NCBI GenBank assembly: GCA_020055645.1
Contig: CM034546.1
Coordinates: 90,086,001 to 90,150,000 of the forward strand
DNA: 64,000 bases
Source: Tomocerus qinae
Taxonomy: Eukaryota > Arthropoda > Collembola > Entomobryomorpha > Tomoceridae
Reading direction: 5' to 3'
The notes below the pieces were generated by a model. That model was not told the DNA's origin, did no database searches, and was given only the letters and a program-made list of their open reading frames with translations. The stretch's first letter is position 1. Every line of letters starts with the position of its first letter. The position numbers and the translations under genes are program-made. Positions 51,601 to 61,100 of this stretch are shown here, piece after piece.

Positions 51601-52808
51601 TGGAATCAGATAAACCGGTTCTACGTCTAGGGAAAACGTTTTTCACTGGTCGCTGGCTAGATTCCGTAGGGTCTTCTTTATTTTTTAATAAGAAGGACAA
51701 AAGTTCATTGAAAATGAGAAAAGAATTCGAATTTGTCCACTTAATGGCTGAAGGGAAAAATGATAAGTTAAATGATCTAATTCCTGAAAAGCCAACCTCT
51801 TCCTTACATGAGATTATACCTGATCCTGTTTTTAAGGAAAAAGAATCTTTGACACCTTTTGGATTAGTTGCTAATGTCAAGAAAATACTAAAGTTGACAC
51901 GACGAGATTTGAGCGGAGCTGAGTCAAGTTCTTCTGCCAGAGTCATCCATGACGATGCAAGGTTCATGCCTTCGTTTTACATCGATAAAGAAATGCGAAA
52001 TAAGGTTGAAATACTCCAGTTGCTGGGAAAGCATAGCCCTAAGGATTTTAAGTTCAAGTGGGAGTTACAGAAAGGTAACGACGATAGTGCACCTACAGAA
52101 ATCAAACGCCGAGAGAGAAATGAAGACTCTGATTGGGAAGACATTTCTGAATCGGATCTAAGTGAAGATGAAGGAAGTAGTTCCAGCTGCGATGAAGTAG
52201 ACGAAGAGGCATATGAAGCCTACCTCAAAATTCGAGAGGAGTTAAATTATGAAACAAAAAATTTTAACTTTAATAATAAAAAAACTAAACTTGTTGAAAC
52301 GAGCGAAGCATTTAAAGAACGCTATAGTGCACCGTACTACTTAAACAGAAAACGAGTTGTCACTAGAGTCAATTCTATGCTAACAAGGGCAAATATGAAA
52401 AAAATAAATTACGGTTCTTCTAATGCTAATTATAGAAGAAAGAAAGTCCCAATTATTGACACTACAAGTAATAAAAACGATGAAGGTTCTGAAATCATAA
52501 AGGGGATGAAGACTCAGCAAAACTCTGATACTAATGACTCCATTTCTCAACCTCTAAGTGTTATTGCGTTAAAGAATAAAAATGAACGATTTTACAGGCC
52601 AATATTTCGAAGCAGAGAAGAACTTTTACAAAAATGGAAGCCTTCTTTTAATCCAGACTCTAGTTTAAAATCCACCACTACGCGACTAGAATTGCCTGAG
52701 GAGTTGAAAGAATTGATTGGAGATGTAAATACGAATAGTGACAGTGATAAAACAGAGGAGTCATGTGAGAGTATGAAAGCCCTTAAAGTAAGTGAAAGTA
52801 CACGGTGA
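48623..52808 (+). CDS. Probable TFIIIC subunit 6-like protein (GTF3C6 family)
   Basis: A 10-nt coding exon (48623-48632, ATGGGCAAAG) is spliced over a 2.4-kb intron to 51016-52808, giving 600 aa. The start context is good (A at -3, G at +4) and the phase is continuous. Residues about 145-245 resemble the small TFIIIC subunit: EELVYVDLDEIP, then FYNLESDKPVLRLGKTFF, TGRWLDSVGSSLFF and a following basic/acidic segment. In GTF3C6 this barrel domain pairs with another TFIIIC subunit in the complex that recruits Pol III. The protein is much longer than human GTF3C6 (213 aa). The C-terminal half is low-complexity, with an acidic cluster (EDSDWEDISESDLSEDEG) followed by a Lys/Arg-rich part. Identity as GTF3C6 is inferred from one domain and could be a related factor. 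Confidence 0.65.
48948..50360. repeat. 26-bp minisatellite, roughly 50 units, in the intron of the TFIIIC6-like gene
   Basis: Block 1 (about 48948-49510) repeats gaaggaatttcttccaaaat plus tcttct. A middle zone (about 49560-50030) has units with ggaattc and some 32-bp variants. Block 3 (about 50035-50350) consists of near-identical units gaagagatttcttccggatt plus tcaccc. All keep a 26-bp period, and the unit drifts steadily from one end to the other. Because 26 is not a multiple of three, unit reading frames rotate, giving long stop-free frames of 118-200 codons (three on minus in block 1, one on plus in block 3). These are artefacts, not genes. Confidence 0.95.
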
Positions 52809-53295
52809 AATGAAACGTACGAATGTGGGAAATGAAGTGAAAGTGAAGCCAATTGATTAAAGAATTTATGTCTTTGTACTAAACCAAAAGCCAAAAAGAA
52901 GAAAAGACGCTCATGATTAACTGTAAGTGTAAAATGTATAAAAATGCGTATCAAAGCGAGTAAAAGTCACTATCAATTTAAAATATCTGTGACACTTTGA
53001 AACAAATTATTTAGTTTTGGCTGTCTCTACCAAGCGAAGTTCGTGACTCATGTGATCAATAATAAAAAAAAATAAATTATTTAATGAAATATTGGTTTTC
53101 TGTCTCTGTATGTGCATTGATTATAGAATAAATAATGGTCAAAAGACAGATGAATCAATCATCAAAAATCAGATATTTTAAAACTTGAAATCCTTTGTCG
53201 GTAGCAAGGTGGTAGCAAGCATTGGAGGATAGCCCGAAATTAGCTTTGCTTGTGAGTATTAAAAGTATTATTATTGCTCTAATGTAATCTCTCTC
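52809..53295. other. 3' flank of the TFIIIC6-like gene
   Basis: AT-rich, non-coding, probably 3' UTR up to the polyadenylation signals near 53061, then intergenic. Confidence 0.5.
53061..53066 (+). terminator. Polyadenylation signal of the TFIIIC6-like gene
   Basis: AATAAA lies 253 bp after the stop codon; a second one follows at 53071. Confidence 0.6.
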
Positions 53296-53326
53296 GGGGC
53301 CGCAGCCAGAAAAAAATTTCGGGGGG
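53296..53326 (+). mobile_element. hAT-like element terminus in opposite orientation to the one ending at 53741
   Basis: ggggccgcagccagaaaaaa plus tttcgggggg is nearly the reverse complement of 53709-53741. It may be the left end of an older, larger element (53296-53741) or a separate fragment. No target-site duplication flanks it in that reading. Confidence 0.5.
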
Positions 53327-53383
53327 GGGCGACAAATAATAATAGGAAATATATACAATTATCGCGTGAAAAATTTATGGGTT

Positions 53384-53909
53384 CTTAGAAATTTACATAA
53401 ATTGATTATTGGTGATTGAATGGAAATGATTAGCTAAGGGAACATTTTGTAATAATCGTAATATGCGTATTAATTAGCATTTCAAAACTTCTAATACAAA
53501 TTGGTTCTGCTATATCTATAAAATTTATTGAGCATTTTTTGATAGAGCTGGTGTTGCTTTTTACTGCTCCCTTGATTTCTTTTTGCCAGTTTGCAAGGCC
53601 GCGCCGAGGGGGGGGGTACGTGCCCCCCCCCTCAAAATCGAGAAAAAGAAAGAAATGTTTGTCTAAAATCGCAATAAATCGCTAAAATTTTCTTATTTTT
53701 TCTCGGTGTCCCCCGGAAATTTTTTTCTGGCTGCGGCCCTGCCATTTTGTACACCTTTTTTGTAGAATTAAATAGCAGTATTGGTTAGCATAATAACCTA
53801 ATAGATTAGAAATACCGAAGATTTTTTTGAAATGTTTCCATTACTGTGATGGGTGGCTTGTTGAAATTTTCTTTAGTGCTAGGTTCGTCCCTTAGCTGGG
53901 TTTACTAGT
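53384..53909. repeat. Segmental duplication, copy 1 (MITE-interrupted)
   Basis: The copy runs from ttagaaatttacataa to cttagctgggtttactag. Shared landmarks with copy 2 at 54470 include ttaattagcatttcaaaact, ctgctatatc, cttgatttctt, ccagtttg and gtgctaggttcg. Copy 1 carries the 148-bp insertion at 53594-53741 and lacks about 325 bp present in copy 2. Confidence 0.85.
53594..53741. mobile_element. 148-bp hAT-like MITE with 8-bp target-site duplication
   Basis: The element starts caaggccgcgcc and ends ggctgcggccctg, so its termini are imperfect inverted repeats of the CAGGGCCG type typical of hAT elements. It is flanked by ccagtttg (53586-53593) and ccattttg (53742-53749), an 8-bp duplication with one difference. 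The paralogous copy at 54654-54661 shows the uninterrupted site ccagtttg followed by aacacc. It is non-autonomous, with no frame for a transposase. It contains opposing G and C runs. Confidence 0.8.
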
Positions 53910-54372
53910 CTATAATATAATCCTATACTTGAAAAAAATTACCTGCCTATCTATGATTGGTAGGAGAGCCTCGTGAACCTGCATAATATAATATTATGTA
54001 ACGTAAAACCCCCTCCCCCATGTGTAACGTAAGTGTTGACTGTAACACTTGAGCATCGCCTCCTCCCATCAACTACACACGTAATGTATGCACGTTCCTT
54101 GAAAACAAAAAGGCAAATTGTGCACGCCCTTTTCCTTTAAACCATCGAAATGGGTTGTTTCATCTTTACTCCACATAAACATAATCTTTTAAACATAAAG
54201 TGGGACATGCGTATGGAATTCGTTCACTATTCTTGTATTAAGGTTTGTATATTTATCCGTAATATTTTGTAATTAATGAGTAAGGGTAATATTTTGTAAT
54301 CAATGAGCAAGGACTAGACTATCAGTACTGAGTCTAATCAACGGTCCATGAAATTCGGGCCAATGCGCAGTA

Positions 54373-54421
54373 GCTAGAAATTTACTGATTTCAACATTTT
54401 CTAGCACACTTTGTGTGCTAG
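54373..54421. repeat. Overlapping palindromes at the edge of the duplication
   Basis: gctagaaa (54373-54380) pairs with tttctagc (54398-54405). ctagcacac (54401-54409) pairs with gtgtgctag (54413-54421) around a three-base loop. The two stems share bases, so only one can form at a time. They lie just upstream of duplication copy 2. Confidence 0.6.
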
Positions 54422-54469
54422 GATTCAACTAGTATTATTATAACATCAAAACGTCAAAACAATAATAGA

Positions 54470-55121
54470 TTAGAAATTTACATAAGATGATTATTGGTAA
54501 TTGAATGGAATAGCGAAACGGGGCATTTCGTAATGTGCGTTTTAATTAGCATTTCAAAACTTCTAATCAAATCAGTTCTGCTATATCCAGAAACTTATTT
54601 AGCATTTTTTAGTAGACCTGGCGTTACTTTTACTGCCCCTTGATTTCTTTGTGCCAGTTTGAACACCATTTTTGTGAAATTAAATAACTCAACTCAGGGA
54701 TCATTATTTATTCTATAAAAATATTTATTCGTAAGTTGTAGTTAGTTATAGGTTTATGTTTTTCCAAAACCCTGAAATCATATTTTTCTGATTTTAAATG
54801 AGAACTTTTTGGGGTTTTTTTAAACTAAAAATAGAGTCATTCATTGATCGATGCTACGATTTGATGCTACGATCTACAGTTATTATTTTGGTTTAGGAAA
54901 ACTTCCTTTTGATCAGAAAGTTGGAGCCGCAGCTAATTTTTCTAACCTCTGTAAAAAATGAAAGCATATTATTTAAATTATTATATTTACAAAGTTAACA
55001 TGATATCCTAAGGGAAATACCGATGCTTTTTTCGGAATTGTTTTTGTGATCGGTGCATAGCCTACTGACTACTGAATTTCTCTTCGAGTGCTAGGTTCGC
55101 CCCTTGGATGGGTTAACTAGT
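54470..55121. repeat. Segmental duplication, copy 2 (empty-site copy)
   Basis: Homologous to 53384-53909 at both its ends (54470-54688 and about 55014-55121). The middle of this copy (54690-55013) has no counterpart in copy 1, so either it gained an insertion or copy 1 suffered a deletion. It retains the unoccupied MITE target site. Confidence 0.8.
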
Positions 55122-55804
55122 TGTATGTAGTATGTATAATATAATACTAATAATAATATTTTATGGCTTCATGTTTTAAATGATGTGGTTCCTTAAACTC
55201 TTTAGATAAAATGAAACTTCTTGGTGTCAACCTCGTAAATTTCCTGCTGAATCTGACATGAAATGAACCGGTAATGCTACCTGCAAGCCTCCAACGCAAC
55301 AACTGTAACATAATGAAATAGACAACCGTTCCATTTTCCAGCCATCCATGTGAATGTCAAATTGAACAAACCGCGGCGCATGCTCCGCAGTACAGAAAAT
55401 ACAGAATGCAGAATGCATGCCTGCGTCATATTTGTAGCAGTCTGTGTCGCATCATTTGATCGTAAAAAGTCGCGTTTGCAGAGCAGGCAGTGGTAGGGAT
55501 CTGCAGCAGTTCCAGTTCTTCGCGTCTTTCGTTTTCCAGCAGTTACATTTATTATAGCTACATAAAATATTTAATTGCCATCTGATTACGGAAGTCACTT
55601 AACCACGAGTTTACAACCTTACGTGTAGGATATTTTTAATTTTTGATAGTTAATTTTTATAGCGGCAAGGCTGAGGATAGTTGCCTTAAAAGTTTGTTTA
55701 GTTCAATCTTTTGTTTCCTTTCTTAGTTCCTTCAACTTTTAGGTTAGGTGCAGTCACAGTCAGTGAACAGTTTAGAGTTAATTAGGTTATCGAAATCAGT
55801 AGTA
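55122..55804 (+). promoter_or_regulatory. Promoter and 5' UTR region of SRSF2
   Basis: Base composition becomes more balanced from about 55350, with CG-containing words such as ccgcggcgc and tcgcgt that are rare elsewhere. A pyrimidine-rich stretch (ttcttcgcgtctttcgtttt) at about 55516-55535 may mark transcription initiation. There is no coding sequence of its own. Confidence 0.45.
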
Positions 55805-57117
55805 ATGAGTTTCAGCTACGGACGACCTCCTCCTAAGATAGAGGGGATGGTTTCACTTAAAGTAGACAACCTTACTTATAGGACAACACCTGATGACCTA
55901 AGAAGAGTTTTTGAGAAATATGGGGATGTTGGTAAGTTGTATTTCATTCTTTTCAATAAACTATTGATTAAGTTGGTAATGTAGAATAAATTAGTAATTA
56001 AATAAATTTCAGACTCTCGTCTGTGTTTTTCTAAAAAGTAGCGGTATTTACAATGCAATAAAATTATATACTTTTCTGTTTACAGGGGATGTGTACATAC
56101 CAAGGTGAGTTTGCTGCTGCCTGACCTGGCGATTGATTTTCTACTTACATCTAAATACCATCGTTGCGATGTGTCATGTTCACCACAATACAGTTTTGTC
56201 TGTGGTGAAATACTACCAGGAAACAAGTAAACGTAATTTAATTTCTTACCAATTTATTACATTTTTAACAGAGATCGATGGACTAGAGAGTCAAGAGGAT
56301 TCGCATTTGTCAGGTACGCTATAAAATTATAAAGCAACAATCATTTACATCACTACCCTTAATATATTAAAAACATTAAAATTTGATGGAGTTGTTAAAA
56401 ATTATTTCAATGTAGGTTTTATGATCGTCGAGATGCTGAAGATGCAATGGAATCTCTAGATGGTCGAGTATTGGATGGCAGAGAACTCCGAGTGCAAATG
56501 GCAAGGTAAGCGATTGAAAAAATGTCATTCTAATTTTTAACATTAACCTTAGATGAACACCGTGAAAAATCGAGTGTACATCCAAGGTCAAGTCGCCATA
56601 ATCATAGTCACGGGTATGCTAGATTTGTCAACCCTACTACTAGGTATGGTCGGCCTTCATCCCCTCATCGGAGAAGTTCACGTCGCTCTCGATCCCGATC
56701 TCGCCGTGGTGACAGAGGTAGTCGCCGAAGCCGTTCTCGTTCAAGGTCCCGACGTCGGTCACGCTCTCGGTCTCGTCGTACAAAATCCAAATCTAGATCT
56801 GTCTCCAGAAGCAGGAAAGATCGCGATCGCTCTGGCTCTCGTAAAAAATCCAAGTCACGATCACCACGAGACAGTAAATCGCCACGACGAAGGTCTCGCT
56901 CAGGGTACGCAACCACTGTACTGTTTTTACTGTAGCATACATTATACAGTCATTGAATTTGAGCTTGAACATATCTTAAACTGTGATTTTTTTAATCTGT
57001 TACAGGACTCCAGCTAAAAGTCGGCCTGAAGCTGATGGTCGTGATGCAGAACGTGAAAGATCCAAGACTCGTTCCCGATCCCGTTCGGCTTCTCGCTCCA
57101 GGTCAAGGTCGAACTAA
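55805..57117 (+). CDS. SRSF2: Serine/arginine-rich splicing factor 2 (SC35), complete
   Basis: Six coding exons: 55805-55931, 56086-56104, 56272-56313, 56416-56505, 56644-56904 and 57006-57117, giving 216 aa (human SRSF2 is 221). The N-terminus is [15 protein letters not shown]. One RRM spans residues about 16-93, with RNP2-type LKVDNL and RNP1 RGFAFVRF, followed by [12 protein letters not shown] as in Drosophila SC35. An RS domain of Arg-Ser dipeptides runs to the end. SC35 binds exonic splicing enhancers and recruits spliceosome components in the nucleus; the RS domain is phosphorylated by SR protein kinases. The gene is more finely split than the vertebrate orthologue and includes a 19-nt microexon. 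An upstream in-frame extension exists, but the family start fits ATG 55805. Confidence 0.96.
56086..56104 (+). other. 19-nt microexon of SRSF2
   Basis: This exon supplies GDVYIPR within the RRM (acceptor ttttctgtttacag, donor AAGGTGAGT). Skipping it removes 19 nt and shifts the frame, so correct inclusion is essential for a functional protein. Confidence 0.85.
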
Positions 57118-57199
57118 CTTCCTTTCCCTTTCCCTCCCAGACAAAGTTGGTGGTGGTTATATCTGTAAGTTGTACTTAGGATAACAGATGTAAAACCAA

Positions 57200-57205
57200 A
57201 ATAAA
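57200..57205 (+). terminator. Polyadenylation signal of SRSF2
   Basis: AATAAA lies 82 bp after the TAA stop codon. SR genes often use longer 3' UTRs, so further sites downstream are possible. Confidence 0.6.
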
Positions 57206-57334
57206 ATGTCTCATATTGATAATTGTTTCTAGAATTAGTTGAGTTGTGTTGTTGTAAATGTTTAAAAGTAATTGCGTCAAATATTTTGTTTTGTTAATAA
57301 GTTTCTAAGACTGTATTTAATATTATTGGTGTAT

Positions 57335-58150
57335 TGGTTCAGTTCAGACGCAGTCTGTCAATGCTGTAAGCTGTATTGGGGTGATCCCGTGTGTGCTGTT
57401 GGTGTTGTGGTCGTAGCTGTTGTTAGAGTTTAGTCAGCGGCCATTGGAGGTTTGGCAGAGAGTGACGAGAGGAGAGTCGACAGTTGCGGTTCTCTCACGG
57501 TATGCTACCATTTTAAGCCTCCCTCACTTTAGAGGTCTTTACTAAGAGCACCCTGACCCTGACTATAATTTGTAATCAATTATATAAATCAGTACATAGG
57601 TTTTTCTTTTGTTTAAATTTTTTAAATCATTTTTTGACTTGACAATTGGTTGACTTGACCGACATGCTTTGACAAAATCTAAACATTTATTTCTCAAATG
57701 ATTATAAAAAAGACTTAATGACATTTTTAAATTAAGACAATTAGTTATCTTACATCCGGTACTTCTTAGTTAAAATTAATTTCTCATGGTAATTGTTTAT
57801 TCATGATGGCACGAGAGTTGGAGAGGTCAGACGAGGAGCTGCTGCTTGGCTGCCTTGGCTGTTCTGTTCTGTGTTACAGTTCAATACAGTAAGTAAGTGG
57901 CAGTGCAGCCAGTCGGTTCTAGGTTCAGAGAATTCTGTTCCAGTTGCAGATTCGTCTATGTGTGCTGACTGTGACAGACAACTGGCATTGTGTGGTGCGA
58001 GTGAATTTCATTTAAAGTGTTGACCAGTTTAATAGAGTACCAGTTACCAGTGAGTGGCCTTGCGATGCTTTGCGCGGGGGTAAGGCTACTCTGTACGATT
58101 CGCTCCATTACGTTGCTGCATATGGGATCACCCTTGATTCAATTCATTTG
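57335..58150 (+). promoter_or_regulatory. GC-richer tract, possible promoter or 5' non-coding exon
   Basis: Compared with its flanks this stretch is richer in G, C and CG dinucleotides. It has an initiator-like TCAGTTCAG at 57339 and donor-like CACGGTATGC near 57497 and CAGTAAGTAAG near 57889. It has no protein-coding potential. It may be the start of a plus-strand gene beyond the window or an extended SRSF2 3' UTR. Confidence 0.3.
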
Positions 58151-61100
58151 GAAGATTAACCTTTTTTAACCCACTTTATAAAGCACTTGCTTATTAAATC
58201 CTTACCATAATATAATATAATATATAATATTATCCTACGTAAAATCAGATCCAATGCTAAATAATTAATAATATCAAAGTTTATTGAATATGGAATATTT
58301 CTAAAATTCTCAAGTGTCCAAAAATATTCTTGGACATCGATATACATTTATACGTGTGTCTTCCAATTTACTTTGAATTGAATATTACGGAAATTACGAC
58401 TATACTGCGATTACCAAGCCCTACTCTTCTTGAAATACTACAAGTTATACGTTGTGTTGTGCATTATGTGCATTCTATGTACATACCATTAATAATCATA
58501 ATTAATAGGAATATTTATGGACTAATTTTAAAGTTTGAGTATTTTATGGCCCCACCCAACCTACAGGCAGCGGAATTTGTATATTGCATCTTTATCATTT
58601 CAATCTGAATAAATCCGTTAAATTCGTAATTGTTTTTCAGGACAATTTACTATATACTTCTAAAATAATTTATTTAGCATTGCAATTTTTTTAAAAAACT
58701 ACATCATGCGCTATTTAGGGTTTTCATGTTCTCCATAATTTAATTTAATACAGTTTTGTTCCATTTAATTTCATATCATTTTGGCAATTTCAGTGACTTG
58801 CTGTATAATAAACTCAATTTACTGTCATATTGAAGTGTGTTTCAAGACTACATTTGGTTTGGATTAGGGTACATACAAATGGTGATATTATGGTTATGTT
58901 GTGCTAGCTTAAGTGTGGCAAATAAGGACAAGTAGTGGTAGGATAAGAACACTACAATAAACAGGAGGAGGACTGAGGCTAGATCTTCTGAAGAAGAATG
59001 TCGCATGCGTGTGGGTCTTGGCACGTCTTAATGGAGTTCATAGTCGGTTCAACTCATGCACATTGTAAACAGGACAGAGTTGGAGACGATGGTCGGAGAG
59101 GGGAAGAGAACAAGAGTCTTTCGAACAGATTCGGTTCGTTTCAGGAAGTGTTCGGGATTCGGACGGAGTTGGAGTCACTTGTAGAAGACTTTTCTCTTTC
59201 CTCCTTATTCTGACGTTTTGCTAGAGCAGGCACATCACACGAAGCGAGCCATAACGATACATGCAATACAATTCTGTCATTTCCAGACAAACAGCAACAT
59301 ACTAGCTGTCGGCTTCTGTTGGCTTTCTCGCTACGTGCAAGGTGCACAATAGTCCCAGCCATCTTACCCGTTTCCTCTGTTCGTGGCGGTCTTCACAACT
59401 CCGGATGGATCATGTGCTTATCTGTCGGTTGTGATTGAGTGACAAAGGACAGGCAAGTTACAAACTTATCATCATGGATCATTGTCGCCAATTACTTCCG
59501 TACTATCCGCAGAACCTTTAATGTGAACATCTTCGACCAATTACTGGAAACTAAATATCAGAGTAAGCAAACAAATCCATAACATTTTTTCATTCGCTAA
59601 TATTTGGATATATTCATTAATACAAAATAGCTATAAATACATTTGACACATTCTCAGACAAAACGGGAAAATCAAAGATTTCCATAGGAAAAAGTTAAGA
59701 GTTCGGTTTTTACGACGATTGTTGTGTTAGGCCGAGATCTTTTGCTTAACAGATAACTTTAACATTCAAGTCATAATTTGAAAGAAATGAGACGGTGCAT
59801 GTGGTGCCTTGTCAGGGCGATGTCAGTTGAAGTCAACTACTTATATCCCCGTGTTCAGTTGACTAGAATAAGAAGGGAATGAAGCGAGAGAGAGTAGAGA
59901 TGCAAATGAGCAAGGAGTGTGTAGAAAAAATTGAATGATTGTCTTTGGATTGGATCGGCGGAAGAGTATCGATCGGCTATGATATTATAGTGGGAGGGAG
60001 TAGTAGCGGTTAGAGCTCATTTCCATCTTCTCGATTCCAAAAGTTCCAAGTGAGCGAAGCAAAGTTCGTTTCAGTTTACATAGCACTTCCTGTAAGTATG
60101 CATAAAAGAGCCTATCCCCCTCAGCAGTTTCGTATAAGAACCCTATATAGCTTAACGAGTTAGTTTGGCTAGATTTGTTAAATGTAATCATGATGTTCAC
60201 TGAGAGAATATAATAGAATCGAAGAGACTGCTGCCGTAAGTAAAGCCTGCAAAGTAGTAAAAGACTTTTGTTCTCTCCTCTCTGCCTGTTGCTGCTTTTT
60301 CTTCCCGTTTCTTATCCTACCCTATCTTACTCCATCCAAAATCCAAACCAACCTAAGGGTCAGTCTTTGCAAAAAACTTTTTTGTTCCAATATTTCCGTG
60401 TATGAATTTTTTAGACAGTTAATGCGTAAAAATGTAATAATGGGCTAATTTATAAGTTTCCAAAGAATTTTTTAAATCGGGCTTTCCAAATAAGTTCCAA
60501 AAGAGAAAAAATTATAAAGTTTTTTGTAGCAAAAGGATAGCTTATCAAAATGTTTTTCGAGCTGTTTTTAGAAATTCGTACAATGAAAAGAGGAAAAGTA
60601 CCCCAACACCGAACAGATTTAGTTAGACCATCAAGTGATTTTAAACAGTTTATTGGTGTAATTAGTCTGGAAAACGAGGGAAGAGTTCCACCTTTTTTCT
60701 GTTACATTTGGCATAATCTCTGTCTGTAACTGTCTACTACTATCTTGCTAGTATTTACAAGCATCATGTAGTTTACTTTCAGGCTTTCAGTAATACAGAA
60801 GACAGAAGTCATAGATTTTCATGTTTTAGATACACACTCCCAGAATCTGATGTGTACACTGAAACGTGATTGGTTAGCTTAGCTTGGTAGTTCGTTTTTA
60901 GTGCTGATAGTTTCTTTCCGACTACTCCGACTTACTTAATAGCAATGTGTTTCATGTTAAACCTTTTTTTAGTAGAAGCAAGCGTTTGTGTCCTAAGCAA
61001 AGTACCAACGATAATAAACTGTTAGCTTCCCATAGTGTAATTTTTTGGTCAAAGTTCAAAGCTAGAGAGCATATGACATTGTTTTTGCTGTTCCATAAAA

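Noticed and set aside
53296-53741. A single 446-bp transposon using the inverted termini at 53296 and 53741
   Set aside because: No target duplication fits that span, and part of the duplication shared with 54470 lies inside it. The 148-bp element at 53594-53741 with an 8-bp duplication and an empty site explains the data better.
56553-57017. 154-codon frame overlapping the SRSF2 RS exon
   Set aside because: Out-of-frame shadow of the Arg/Ser codons; the RS frame continues the RRM and matches SC35.
57378-58133. Ten-base inverted words as termini of a mobile element
   Set aside because: Too short, no target duplication and no internal coding sequence; kept only as a remark on the GC-richer tract.
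59141-59362. 73-codon minus-strand frame starting MAGTIVHLARSEKANR
   Set aside because: No recognisable family, no splice context, and composition of the surrounding non-coding DNA.
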